The translations under genes and the position numbers were made by a program. A model generated the notes under the pieces. That model had not been told where the DNA came from. It ran no database searches and saw nothing but the letters and a program-made list of their open reading frames with translations. From Nymphaea colorata (Eukaryota; Streptophyta; Magnoliopsida; Nymphaeales; Nymphaeaceae), in the NCBI RefSeq assembly GCF_008831285.2, contig NC_045139.1, positions 3,570,704 to 3,634,703 of the forward strand: DNA of 64,000 nt. The letters run 5' to 3'. This document shows positions 35,229-48,800 of this stretch, piece by piece (the first letter of the stretch is position 1; each line of letters opens with the position of its first letter).

Positions 35229-36228
35229 ATTCAAAGTTTTTAGCATTTCTTACTACCAAGTAAAGAGTTCTATGAAAAATGATCTGAAATTTCATTTCAC
35301 TTTGGCTAATCAGGCCTCATGATCTGAAATAAAAACAGTTTTGGATCGAATTCACGTACTGGCTCTGATCCGTGGACAACACTCGCTCTGCCAATATACG
35401 TTCATGGGATGGATAATTCCACCTAAAATTGGGTGGTCTGGATCGTACTTAATAAATCAATGCTTTATACTTTCAACTTTAGGAAAGATCACGCAACAAT
35501 AGCAAAAAGAGTTGGATCCATTAAAAATTTCAAGTCAGCCTTACGAAAACATAGACTAGAAATGTACAACGACCGAGCCAAGCTCGAGCTCATCTAGCTC
35601 AAGCTCCACTCGGGTCACATATTGCTTCGCTTGAGATCGACTTGGTAAAGCTTGTGTCACTTGATTCGTATTTTGTTTTAAATGTAAATAAAAACCACAA
35701 AAAGGTGCTAATTCATAAAAATTTAATGACACACTCGCGAAGATTAACAAACAAAGAAGACATGAGCTAAGTTGAGTTTAAAAGAGTCGAGCTCGACTCA
35801 CTTTTCAAGTTGACTTTTGACTGAAACTTGAGCTCAAGTCATCTATTAAATGAGTTGAGCTTGAGTCAGAGCTTACGTGGGGGGTACAAGTGGAGCTCGA
35901 GTTGGCTAGGCTCATTCTACATTACATTTGTGACGAAGCCCTGTTAATCAAATCATTTAGAAGGCGCTTGATTACCTCAAATTTTGAATTCAATGGTCCT
36001 ATTTAATAAGATCCCACTTTAAATCCATGGTTCCGTGAATTGATATTTTAGATCCATAGATTTCAAGATGCAAATATCTCAATCAATCAACAGTTTATCA
36101 TATCCTTGCATCTTCCAACTATGAATTTCAAATCCTTGTAACAAATCAATGATCTAAAATCTTTGAACCTAAGATTAGAAAGCTTAGATCACAACTTTTA
36201 TGTAAAATCACTTCAAGAAAGAGTCAAT

Positions 36229-36269
<41 letters not shown>

Positions 36270-37450
36270 TCTTTTCTATCTTAACTACAAGGACAACTTA
36301 ACCACAACTTTAGAATATTTAACTTCTTGAATAAAATTGAAGACATTTGTTAATGCACCGTGCGTTATAAAAGCAGGAGACAAATAATTAACCGCACATT
36401 ATTCTTCTTTCTTTCCGCCTTTTGAAGGAGATTGCGTTGAATAGAAGTCTCATTGCTCTCTCTCCATGCAAAAGGCTATAAAGCTATAAATGCGGTGAAA
36501 TTTTCCTCCGGTTGATTTGAGCGAAGTTGTTTTGCTTGAAAATTATTCATATTTTTCTATGAAAAAATACCAAAAATTATGTGAAACTAAAATAAATGAG
36601 ACAGATGCAAAAATAACTAGATAAAATGCTAAAAATGACATTGTAGTGACGATAAAGATGACGTTAAATAATTTAGTTGGAGCTTAAAATTTAAACAACG
36701 ACAACTTGAACTCAGATGCCAAAACAATCTTCACGTTAAAAAAACATATTTTCACCTTTTTTATCGTTAATATCCATTTTTTTAACGGCACTTCATATGC
36801 GTGGTTCTAGTCCCACTATGTTCAAACTTTGCTTCAATTTTTCAATAAATTTAAAGTGAGAAACATTGACGTTTGAAAAATAGCTCTCGTCCAACGGAAA
36901 GCGATTATTTCAACCTGTAGGCAAATTTTGTATTCATGTCTGCAGTCAAATTTGACTCGAGAGTCAGCCAGGTGGTCTTCTACAGTATTGGGAAAAAACC
37001 ACCAGGCCGCGCCAATTCAGATTAAATCAATGCCAAGTTGATTTAATCCTGCAGTCGATGGAATAGTAACCAATTTATTTTTTATTTATAAACTATTTTT
37101 TTGTGATATTTCTTCCTTTTTTATCTTTTGAAAAGTATCAGATCATAGTACTTTATAGCCGAAACAACAACAGATTCAGCTCAACCGCTCTGGCCGATTT
37201 TATCCAAATTCCGTCTTCAATAACACCGGTTCCCACTGAGAATCTGAGATGAGTTACTGAAAGAATGAGATGGCGTGGAAAGGAAATTGCACTAAAGACA
37301 GGCGGCCCTGGTAGTGATTTGGTTGTTTCGAGGGCCCGTATGTTTGTTTTGTTTGGCATTCAGTCGAAGTCAGTCGTCTGCCTTTTGCGAAGAAAGCTAC
37401 GGCCGGCGACCAATCCGCCTCCTCTTTCTTTTATGATTGGCATTTGATCA
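35229..37450. other. Upstream region of phosphatase copy B
   Basis: Paralogous to 26905-29450. Contains the GAGCTCGAGC-rich repeat (35570-35930) and a (TG)n(TA)n microsatellite. It lacks the SINE found in unit A. No gene is supported. Confidence 0.6.
36229..36269. repeat. (TG)n(TA)n microsatellite
   Basis: TG units to 36246, then TA units. The matching place in unit A has none. Confidence 0.93.
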
Positions 37451-38622
37451 TCATTCCCTGCAATATGTCCAGAGAAGGAGAGTGAGAGGGTCCTTATCTT
37501 GATCTTCTATGAATTGGGGTTCTCTAGCTTTCTTCCTCTCTGAATTGCCGATTCACTCTGTTGCAAGGTAAGAATTTGATGCCTCTTCCGTTTCCCCCTT
37601 TTTTTTTTTGGTTCTTTCATCTAATTTGTCTTTAGATGTGTGAAGAAAATAAAGATCTTTTAGTTGGTTTTTTTTTGGGCTTCGTGGGTTTGATCCTGAA
37701 GGAATTTGAAACACTTGTTAGTGGTGGTTATATACTTTTTCTTCTGTCCCTTTGTTCTTTCTTTCTTTTCTGACATTGGTATGCTGTAAATTTTGGTTGT
37801 ACATGTTGCCTTCTTGGTTTAATTGTAGCAATCTTTTCTTGTGGCAATGAATTTCTGTGTTGGGTCGTTATGTTGTGAGTCTTGTGACCCATTTGTTTGC
37901 GGAAATACTTGAGTTGAACTTTTATGTACTCTAGCAGTAGTAGTTAATCGAGTTTCATGGCCCTCATTTGAAATTTTGAACTATGGAGATTTGGTGGTAT
38001 GGAGTATTTCAGTCTGCTCTGTACCTGACACTTCCCTGCGTTCTAAATGCCTGTTAGAATCTTTCTTCTCAGGTTTATTCTATCGCATCAAAGTGTAAAT
38101 CTAAAATTAGCTTTCTTTAAAGATTGATATTAAAAAGAATCCCATGTCTTCCAAGATCTGATAAGGAAAACCATTAGGCTGGTTCCAGTGATGCAAGAGG
38201 GATTAATTTTTCTTTTTCTATCATTTAGAGTTTCTCGTTCATGACAGAACAGAGCGCCAGTGGCAATTTAACCATATGCAGTAAATTTATATCCTACTTA
38301 GATAAGATATAATCCTCGAGAACAGAAGCAATGGCAATTAGAAAGAGAGTTATAGATAGTCTCCATAACATATACTCCTCTTTTTTCCCCTTTTCCCTTT
38401 CATGGTTGTGTTTCCCGCTATCTACGAGCACCTTCCATATTCGAACTTTTTGCTAATCATTTTACTTCACTTAGCAGTTGAACTTAAACTATGATAAATT
38501 TCTTCTTATAAACATAGACAAGTATAATGTTTCAGAACTGAGACCAGCTGATTGAACATTTTTTTTTCTTGAAAGCAATCGACAGTAATCGATTTCCTTG
38601 CTTTGTCATATGACAGGTAAAC

Positions 38623-40709
38623 ATGCCAGAAATTCAACTGGGTTGCCACACAATAAAATCCCATGGAATTAAAGTGGCAAGGGTGCATAAGCATGATTGG
38701 ATGATACTTGTACTTCTTATGGTTCTGGAGCTTATATTGGCGGTAGTTGCATCCCCATTTCACCGGTTTGTTGGAAAGGATATGATGACAGACTTGAAGT
38801 ACCCAATGAAGGGCAATACAGTGCCATTTTGGGCTGTTCCAGTATGTTATGCTTTCTTGCAACTTGCAAGCACGATGACTTTTCCATGCAAATTTTATCC
38901 TCCATATTAACTTATTTTATCCAATCTTTTCTTTTCCATTAATTTATTCTTTTCAGATAATTGGAGTTTTGGTACCATTTATCGTCTTCCTTGTAATCTA
39001 TCTAATCAGAAAAGATGTGTATGATCTTCACCATGGTATACTAGGTAATTTTTTTCACTTCACTGGCATAACAGACTAGGTGATTGTCTTTTGTCACTTT
39101 CTTTATTCTTGCATAAGAAAGACAAATGATTTTCATAACATCCAGTTTGCTCAAAAAGACTGGCCTTAACAATAGCGTCTTGCATGGTTATACAGGAATT
39201 CTGTACTCTGTACTGATAACAGCAGTTATTACTGATGCTATAAAAGATGCTGTTGGTCGACCTCGGCCTGACTTTTTTTGGCGGTGCTTCCCAGATGGGA
39301 AGGATGTAGGGTTTTCATCTTTCCATCTGCAGATTTTGTTCCGATTTGTTTTTTATGCATTATTCTAGCTTATTCATTTCACAAATAGATTTCTATAACA
39401 TGTTGTACCTCCAAATAATTGTGGAAGTATGATGCTTTCAGGTGTATGATCCGGTCACAGGCGGTGTCATTTGTCATGGACTCAAAAGTGTTATTAAAGA
39501 AGGGCATAAGAGCTTCCCTAGCGGCCATACTTCCTGTAGTATTTCCTTCCTTCTCTCAGATATCTCCTGCTCCTCTCTTTTCTTATATATGTCAATCAAC
39601 TAAAATATAGAAATATATATCTAGAGTTTTAGGTTAGAAATCCTATTTAATGCTTATTACTAGCGGCATAAATTTTTGAGGAAGCACTGTCTTTGTTCTG
39701 CACAGAAAAACACGTATTTCTTACTGCAACATTTGGTAGATGTTTTCCAAGTTAAATCCTGTAGTTTCAGCTTCTGGAAGCCCTTGTGATATTTTTTTCA
39801 TTCCACCAGATGTTGATGACCTTGCTATGCATGTAGAGATGGTTAGTTGTAGGTCATCTAATAAGATGCTAACCATAACTGAACATTTGAATATATTTGC
39901 AGGTTCATTCTCTGGGTTAGGATTCCTTTCGTTATATCTATCTGGAAAACTTAAAGCCTTCGATCAGAAAGGTCATATAGCAAAGCTTTGCATTGTCTTC
40001 CTGCCATTACTTCTTGCAGCCCTTGTTGGAACTTCTCGAGTAGATGACTATTGGCATCATTGGCAGGATGTGTTCGCTGGTGGCCTACTCGGTTTGTGTA
40101 CTATAGGCTTTGCCAATAAATTGAAAGTTCGAGTTAGAAGTAAATGTTTGTTCCTGTTTGTTACTAAGTTATCCACTCTCTTCCACAGGTTTGACAGTGG
40201 CTACATTTTGTTATCTGCAGTTCTTCCCAGCTCCATATCATTCAGAGGGTATGTCTTAGCTGTGCTCTTCTTGTGGCATTCTTTTTACCTTTAACTCCAT
40301 TTTTTTTTTCCAAAGCACTGTATGATGATTTACCGTTGCTCTCTCTCCATACCATGATACCCACACAAAAAGCGCTGACATATAAGAAAATATCTTCTAG
40401 CTATTTATAATAAACATGTATACAGGTGATAGGAAAACATCTTCCAGAGGGTTGTTTTGATTAACATGCATCCCTCCTTCGCTTGTAAATGCAACATATG
40501 AAGAGCTTTATTTTCATATTGCAGGTTGGGGACCATATGCTTATTTCCGTATGTTGGAAGAACGCAGCACCCAAGGACAATCGAACACTGATCAAGTCAG
40601 TTTACAATTAAGAGATTTTCAGACTGATTCTGCAAGGCAAGAGGAAATAGAACAATATTACATGCATGATAGTAACCCAAGCCTTGACATGGAAGGTGGT
40701 AGGAGGTGA
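38623..40709 (+). CDS. Lipid phosphate phosphatase (PAP2 family), copy B
   Basis: Seven coding exons: 38623-38841, 38957-39044, 39196-39305, 39442-39535, 39903-40091, 40189-40248, 40525-40709, encoding 314 residues. Each exon equals its copy A counterpart in length, and all splice sites are GT-AG. The catalytic signature [13 protein letters not shown] and SR...H...D is intact, so an active phosphatase is expected. One notable change: the codon split across the exon 4/5 junction reads TGT (Cys171) where copies A and C read TGG (Trp), directly after PSGHTS. Other changes are mostly conservative. A leader intron of about 1.05 kb precedes the ATG, with its donor after 37567. This is the recent tandem duplicate of copy A and shares upstream DNA, so regulation may overlap. 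Confidence 0.93.
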
Positions 40710-42458
40710 AACATCTTGTTTTTCCTTTTCCTTTCTCATCCTTTTCCCTTGTAACAGTAGTAGATTCCCTGTGTATTCTGGCACAAACTCAGATCGGTGC
40801 AAATTATTCAAAGTCCAGTTATTTGTCGGATTACAGTTTCTCATGAGAGATTTGTTTTCCTGAACATATCACTAACCGATGATGTAAATCTAAATTTTTT
40901 CTTTAGTTTCCAATTAAAATCTGCTGGGATAAAGCCTTCCATCTTTTATTCCAAGAGAACCTTATATGCAGAAAGAAAGATGTACAGCCAAAGAATGTTA
41001 TAGCACAGGTCAGCCCTTACTAAACATTCAAACAAGCCTGGAAACACGTACAGCTTCCCCAAAAACCATGGTAGAAGCTACACTATATCAAAACAGCAGA
41101 AGGAAGTTTTTCAAGAATTTACATCATCTGAGCTATCGGAAATAAACGGATCACAACTGATTAGCTATGGCAATCGAGCAAAAACTTGCTAATCTGCATT
41201 TGCACGTGATCTCATTCTTTAAGAGCAATGCCACTGCAACTGTCTATCCTTACATCCGCCATGGCAATGCAGAATTAAGTCCATTTCTGCATCAAGATTC
41301 ACTGTGATCTGCCATATCTTGAATCAATTCAACTGAATATGGAAGCAGATAACATGAAATGCCAAACAGCTGCCCATCAAGAACTATCATCTTTGTCAGA
41401 CTTGTCACTAGGAAAAACAAGACCGACAGCATTAGAAAATACAAGTACGACAAAGTCGACCCGACAGCCACAAAATTTTACCTTCTGGGGATGGGGAGGA
41501 TCTGCAGGGTTTTCCCTCTGCGTCCATGACCAGAAAGAATTCCATCCTACATCAAATACGTTTGCATCTTCACCTGTGGTTAACAGTGGCAACCAACAGA
41601 GCCTACGGGCTACGACAACGGAAACAGAACAGCGTCACCCGGTGTGTGAACTTTAATGTGAAATACCAATATGGATGCAACAAGCATCCTGGCGTGCATG
41701 CCTTCATTGTTTTTCAAATGTGTTAGAACACAGGTTGCTTCCTAGTGAGTGTTTCATCCTAACAGGCTCACCCGCAGTGACTTGTTCTGCTTTCTGCCGT
41801 GCCAAATGGCAAATATGGATGGATGAGTAGTGACAAAGATTAGTCTATTGATGTAATTAGGTCTTCAGGTAAGTAGAATCTGTCGGAAGAAGCGCCAAAG
41901 CCATCCTCTCTTCTATCCACTTGGGGGATCAAGGTTACTTTAGGACCTGAGTGAACCTATGGTATACCCATGAGAGTGATGCTTTTGCTACTAGTTTAGT
42001 AGGGTAGTACCCATGAGAATTACAATGCACTTACATGCTCAATGCTATGCCCTTTGGGGCGATATCACACTGGAATCAGATCTGGTCGAGTTCTCGACTA
42101 CCAAAATTCCAAAAAAAAAAATTTGGAACTCTAAAATAAATGGTCGCCAAAACCTGGATCTGTAGCCTGATTAATGCAAATCCGGTTCTGCAGTCGATGT
42201 TGGATGCAGTTATCAAAATTCACTCAAGTTTCAGCTTTACCCCCTTAGCAGTTCTCTCCATCACCTCCTTTTTTATTTTGTACACATATCCTCTGGGTTC
42301 GACCCTGTGTTATCCAATATCTTTTTTCTCTTTTCTTAATTTAGAAGTAGAATTGGCATCTAGGTGACACGGACGTTGCACACCTCACTCGTCACAGCTT
42401 GAATGTAGGCGTGGTATGAGTATCGTCAACAAATAAAGTGTTTTTTGTTTTCTTTTTT

Positions 42459-42490
42459 GTTGAATTATTGACAAAATTCATGGTTTGTTA

Positions 42491-42559
<69 letters not shown>

Positions 42560-42602
42560 TATATATATATATGAATTATTGACAAAATTCATGGTTTGTT
42601 AG
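42459..42602. repeat. (TG)n(AT)n microsatellite flanked by a 30-bp direct repeat
   Basis: GAATTATTGACAAAATTCATGG occurs before (42463) and after (42573) a TG/AT tract of about 85 bp, each followed by TTTGTTAGT. Confidence 0.9.
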
Positions 42603-42642
42603 TTGTTAACTGCTAGTTGTATTTTTTGTAAACAATTATACT

Positions 42643-42975
42643 TCACCATGCTTTCATTTGCCCCTACACGTTGCATAGATTGACATGTTACCGGGCTGTG
42701 TTAGATCCATCTACACCAAAATAATCAATAATCTTATAAAATCGACTGTCAAATTTATATTACAAATTGGTGCCATTCCTAACCGGCAACTTTTCTATAT
42801 ATATATATATATATACTTCACCATGCTTTCATTTGCCCCTACACGTTGCATAGATTGACATGTTACCGGGCTGTGTTAGATCCATCTACACCAAAATAAT
42901 CAATAATCTTATAAAATCGACTGTCAAATTTATAATACAAATTGGTGCCATTCCTAACGGGCAACTTTTCTATCA
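42643..42975. repeat. Tandem duplication of about 172 bp
   Basis: CTTCACCATGCTTTCATTTG starts at about 42643 and again at about 42816. Both copies run through GGTGCCATTCCTAAC to GCAACTTTTCTAT with only a few mismatches, separated by a short TA run. Confidence 0.93.
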
Positions 42976-43589
42976 AAAATCCTGATCCAATCTAGATTGG
43001 ATTGACGACCACTTACCAGTACAGAAAAAAAACAAAGTTTTTAACGACGGGAAGAAACGTCACTAAGAAAAGTGTGTTTTTCACGCGTCAGTAAATACCT
43101 GTAGTTTTTTTTTTTTTTAACTCAATTGGCGGTTGAATTGCCAATTATTGACACAGTTGTAAAAACTGAAGCTGACAATTGATTTTTTATTTTCATTAGA
43201 TATATTTTAAAATTTTAAAGCTGAAACTTTAAAATGAACCTTGTGACTTTTTCCCTACTAAAATGAACAAGGTCGTGATCAAGACCTCTATCCAAATTTA
43301 AAATAATTGCCCCTTAAAGTTGTAAAACCTTAGATCGTTGCCTTCATTTTCAGACCCAGTATCAGTATCAGCTAGACTTATTTAAATCAGCCAATAGCAA
43401 CTGTTATCAGAATCAACCCGAAATATCGGCCAGCTGGTTCGAGAGCACCGCATACCAAGTACTAAATATTTTTAATATACTTAGAAGTTTATTATATTTA
43501 TGTTTTATACAAAATGACTTTTTTAGCATTTTTCTTCGATTCTAACTTCCCATATTTCTTCATAATCTCATTTTAGCAACATTGATCGA

Positions 43590-44030
43590 TACCATCTTGA
43601 CTCGAACTTGAACTCTCGCTCGCTCGGTTAATGTTAAATAAGTCGAGTTCGAGCTAAACTGATAACTTAAATTTGTAAATGAGTCGAGATCAAGTTGGAT
43701 GAATTCTACTCGATTCAACTCGTTGAACACTAGTAATTATTTTTGCATTTTCAAAAACATAAAATGGCTTAAATAGAAATGTGTATTTTTAATTTTATTT
43801 TATTAAAAGGTAACGGATTTCATCATACATTAGTCACTTGGACAACATAAAATATATATAAAGGCCTACGACGTTTAAACGAGTTGAGCTCGAGATTAAG
43901 TTTGTTTTTGCAGGTTCAACTCGAGCTCACCTCATCAAACTAGAGACAAGCTAGCAGTGACTCGACTCGAGTACAGTTTAACCTGGCCAAGCTAGAGCTC
44001 GGCTTACTCGTTTTACATCCCTATCTTGAC
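43590..44030. repeat. GAGCTCGAGC-type repeat, third copy
   Basis: Rich in GACTCGA, GAGTTCGAGC and GAGCTCG phrases in a mixed orientation, ending GTTTTACATCCC. It belongs to the same family as 27520 and 35570. Confidence 0.55.
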
Positions 44031-45841
44031 TAACGAAGATAACGCCTTACAACAATTAGCTCATGAAAATTTGCTGAGTTCACGGCAACCGAACACCTGC
44101 CATGTATTTGGGTGGGACGCATAACCAGCTCTGCAAATGTAAGCCCTTATTTGGCAATTAGTAACAAAAGTGAGACCTGAATACAAAAGGCTAGACCAAA
44201 GGTGGTCTTCTGAAAAATAAAACATTTCCTGCTTTTCCATTGGGTAAAGTAGAAAGAGAAAAGAGTCCGTAGCTTGAAATAAACAACCGGGCGGACAACT
44301 TTGCTTTTAATTATTTTTTAGAAAGCGGAAGGTTCTAAGGGCTTAGATAAGATCTACATACATTTCAGTTGCATTACAATCGCTTACTGTGGAAGATTTT
44401 TGTCTTTTCCTCGATTTGACCTTCTTTTCCTTCAGCAATAAGAAACCCATTTTTTTTGTCACATGAAGCCTCTATTTTAGTCAACCGTCGAATAAATTTT
44501 TATGGAATTTGATCATGGAGCAGCTTGACAGGGTTGTCCACAGAACCTTGTTAGGACCCAATAGCATTTGACAGGGTCAACCAGTTATTGGGGTTTCTCC
44601 GAAATGATTTTAAACCGATGGAATAGCTAGAAATTTTTGGTTAAGGGGTACTAAGTGACCGCTTAAAGAAGCGGCAATGGATCTTATTTGTCGCCGCCGA
44701 AAGGTACAATAGGACCCATTTATAAAGAAACTGGTCTGAGACTCTTGGGAGTTGGCTCACTTATTATTTTAAACTCCGATTTGATAAACATAATTGAGAG
44801 TGTTGCTTTATAAGAAGATAGTTAGTATGTGTTCGAACTTTATTATAGCTTGAGGTTGAACATTGCGGTCCTTTGTCAGCACTAAAATATAAAGTGTTTT
44901 GAGTGTACAGAAGGAGTATCACACCATTCAAGTGAGAGCCGAAGCTCCTTTTTCTTTTTACCCTAAAGTTCAAGATTGCATTAGCGCCTAATGGGGGGTC
45001 TCAAGCGAGCTTCAACTAGTTCATTGATTCTATTTATTGATATAAAAAGGGCTAATGCTAATGCCATTTGAACCAGTGATCTGCTGTCTACCAATTATTA
45101 GCCTCAGCCGATGTGCCAACAAACCCTTTGAGAACATTCAACTAAGTTGTGAATGAAATAACAATTCAGTCAAATTTGGACGCCCAGTCTTTTAACTTGT
45201 GAGAAAGGTTATTCGGTATAAAGAACTTCCATGTTGAAGATTGAGCGAGATAACAATTCAGCCGACTTTGTACTTAAGTTAAAGCATTGGACATCGTGGC
45301 TTCTTTCAATTCAGGAAATCTAAAGATTTAAAATGATAGGCATCAGGTCCCATGTCTACTTGGTAAACTTCCTAAACTGCTAATCGCCAGATGCTTGCTG
45401 TTTCCATCTTCATTAGGCTCATACTCTACAATTACCTTAATACACACTCCTCTCTCTCAATAACACCATCAAAAGCTTTTCCGGGTGAAACTACAAATCA
45501 AATTAATGGTGTTGCCACCTACCAATGAAAGATTTATTTAATTATGAAGTTCGGGGGAAAGATCGGCAGCACGCTAAGAAAAGGACGGTCTTCTTGAAAT
45601 AAATTTATTGGCAGCTATTTGGAGTGAAACCTGAGTCTGGATTGCAAAAAAGGCGTTTTGCATCGTTCGTGTTCGAAATTTTGCTTATTTTTGCCAAAGT
45701 AGTTGACTCTCTCTCTCTGTATACTTAAACAGGGGAGAGACATTTGTGAAGCAGGAAGGAATTCGAAGCTGTTCTTTTCGTCTTCTTCCTTCGGAAAGCT
45801 CACCTCTGTTTGAGGATTCCAAGAGTGAGACTACATCATCG

Positions 45842-48800
45842 ATGGGTGGCGGTGGGCCTGGTACAACACTTACTAGTAGCTCACCTGCGGCTCCCTTTTT
45901 GTTCTTCCACTCTGCTCTTTTCTTCTCTGTTCTTGTGTGGTTCTAATTCGCAAAACTCTTTTTTGCTTCACCTGCCAGGTTTTGTTGGGGAGGAGGAGGA
46001 CGTCGCAGAACATATGGATGATAGCTTCACCGTTGTCGACTTTCCCGACGACCACCGCACAGGAACCTCTTGTTGGCCCCTCCTCATGAAAGACGATGGT
46101 TCTCTCGGTGCAGAGAAGCCGGTCGATGAGTACCGTGCTGGAGAAAGTCATGGTCTCAGTAGTGATTTCGTTAATGATGTTGGTGAGACTCAAAGAAAGG
46201 AAGAAGTGGGAGAAAAGGAGGAATTAGAAGAAGAGCAGGAGGAAATTATGAAGGCAGAGGAGATAAATAGTGTAGTAGTGGGGGAGGAAAAAGAAGAAGA
46301 AAAGTACAATCATGTTCGCCAATTGGAAGGGGAAGAAGATGGTGACGACGACGATATAAATGATGCTGATGCTGACGCTGATGATGATGATGATGATGAG
46401 GCAGTGGAAGATGAAGAGGAGGAGGAGGAGGAGGGGGAAGAAGAAGAAGAAGAAGAAGAAGAAGAAGAAGAAGAAGAAGAAGAAGGTACTGATAGCAAAT
46501 ATGAAAGTTTTGTGGCGGAAGTGGATGTTAATACGGTGGCTTTTGATAGCTCTAAGCTTTCAGTAGGGGTGACCCCTATGAACTTTGGTACTGATAAGAA
46601 GAAAATGAAAGTCTACCAGTCCTTGATGAATAATTACCAACTTTCCAAGAGGAATCGTGATGCATATAGAGGTTTGAAGAGTGATATATTGAGGTAATTG
46701 TGTCAATCTCGTTGTTGGTGTGCCTGATTTTACAATCATTACATTTATTATGTGCCAATACTTATGGAAATACATTCACGTCTGTATCTTTCTTTTATCT
46801 GTAATACATGTTTAGATATAAGCCTGGTTGTTACGTAATTGAGAGGGATGGCGTTGACTGGTGCGATTATGAGATTCCACAAATCACAACACTCTTGTTA
46901 GTTGGTCCCAGGGGATCAGGGAAGAGCAGACTTGTGAATAGCATTCTGAGGATGTTTGAAAGGGAGAACGGTTCGACAGGGAGGGCTGCTGTTTCTTGTA
47001 AGTTGGTGCTTTGATGGAATATTCTTTTGAATTAGTGTTTTCATAATTCGTCACAATGTTATTTGGTATGTCTTGTTTTTATTGGCCATGGAATGTTAAA
47101 ATAGGTTTTCTGTTAAATTTTGATAGCTGGGCCTGCTGGTTCAGAACCAATGGCAACGATGAAGGGACATATCCCTCTTTTGTTTGTCTTGAAAATAGTC
47201 AATTGACGGTTCCAAAGTTGTTGGTCAAAAAATGATTGTACGTATTCTTGTTTTTTTTTTATATGTTTTTGGTAGGTTGAAGGAATTATGATGCTTTCTG
47301 TACTTTTATCATCTTTCTGCATTCGTTTGTAGTCAATGTAACGTTCTTAGTATGTTTTCTGATTTCTCCCTCAATCCACCTATTGTAAATTTGTTGGGAC
47401 AACGTTTCTGTGGAATAACATAAATAAACTAGTCCCGAACTCTGCAATATTTGTCAGATTAAAATCATATTCCTGCATCTTTTGTGAGGTCTCTGTGGGA
47501 TAACAAGCTTGCTGGCGCAAAGATGTTCTTTCTGGTTGCATTTGTCTCATTGCAATTTATTTACTCCCTGACGTTGTTCTTTGCTTCATCAACTTTTTAA
47601 TTCTGCAATCTGGTCAAGCTATATATGGAGATGAAATATTTTATGGACCAAAATTTAGCTGTTAGTGCTAATTTTGCATCTAAGATTTGTCCTATTATGA
47701 TGTATACCAATCAAGATGGTAGCATTGATAATCTTCGTATAATGAACTGACACTGACAGTGCCGTGGACAATCTTTCAGACAATTCAGCTGGGCATGGTA
47801 CACTTTTTCTCCAGGAGTATGATTTCCCACTTAATTCTCCTTCATTTTGTGTCTACGACACCCGAAGTCTATCTCAGGACATGAATGAGAACTTAGAAAA
47901 CATTAAAGAATGGATGGTAGCAGGTGTTCGGCATGGAGCACCAGTATTGAGGTTTGATATTTATCTTTCATCTTGTTATCCATTTTGAGGACTCCCTGTT
48001 AATAAAAAAATGCTCACGACAGAAAATCAGATGATGCAGAGACACGTAAGGCCATTTTGTGCAGAGGACGTCAACTGGATCACTTGTTCAATAGGGTGAA
48101 GGAAGTCAATTTTGTTATATTTGTCGTGAGTGGGCTGTCAGTAATAGAAGCCATGAGAAATGGTGATAATAAATACTTTGATAAGCTTGCTAAGAACTTC
48201 AATTGCCCATACCTTTCGTTTAAAGGTATCTCTCTGTTTTCTCATGTCTCTGTTGCAGCTGTTTGCCTTTGATATTTCACTGCTGGATGACTGAAACATT
48301 ATTCAAGTGATTATATTTTATAACAGTCATGTTTAGATTGGGAGATACCTATGAGATGTGCAATGTACTATTATTGTGGATATTTTCAGATGTGCAAGGC
48401 ACACTCTTTTCACACACCTCAGTAATATCTTAGGCACATGTCCATTGCAAGTTGCAATATTTCTACGGTGATTTTCATATTTAAATGCTTCATATTCAAA
48501 AAATATTCACACAAGTTTCTTTGCTTCGTTGCTGCTTTTAGATGAGTATATACTGCATTCTAAATTGTGATGTGTGCCCCATGTAAAACATTACAAAAAG
48601 CACATGCAAGTGACAACCTTGTTCTAAACGTTCATAACTTCATATGCTTATACTGTTGTAGGCAATGCCGTTGCCTTACTATGCATCTTCCTTTTGGTCA
48701 TGTCCTTCTTACATAGGTTTCAGGTGTTTATGCTGTTTCCCGTTTGATTTGTACTCGTGAAACCCATACTCTAATTTGCCAGGTAAATGTGTTCATGTCA

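Larger units (their letters stand above)
34590..40892. repeat. Tandem segmental duplication, unit B
   Basis: Direct paralog of 26190-33502, with phosphatase copy B. Coding exons match unit A in length base for base; intergenic parts differ by point changes and by element insertions. Confidence 0.92.
40893..45840. other. Intergenic region between copy B and the P-loop gene
   Basis: Mostly AT-rich. At 41377-41592 the minus strand has a 71-codon frame (GEDANVFDVGWNSFWSW, then a hydrophobic stretch FVVLVFSNAVGLVF). It has no recognised domain and no second exon, so it is at best a fragment. 42.5-43.0 kb holds a microsatellite inside duplicated flanks and a 172-bp tandem duplication; 43.6-44.0 kb holds the GAGCTCGAGC-type repeat. 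I see no gene from 44.1 to 45.8 kb. Confidence 0.55.

Noticed and set aside
46310-46498. Polyserine minus-strand frame and polylysine alternative frame
   Set aside because: Both are shadows of the (GAA)n tract in the P-loop gene.
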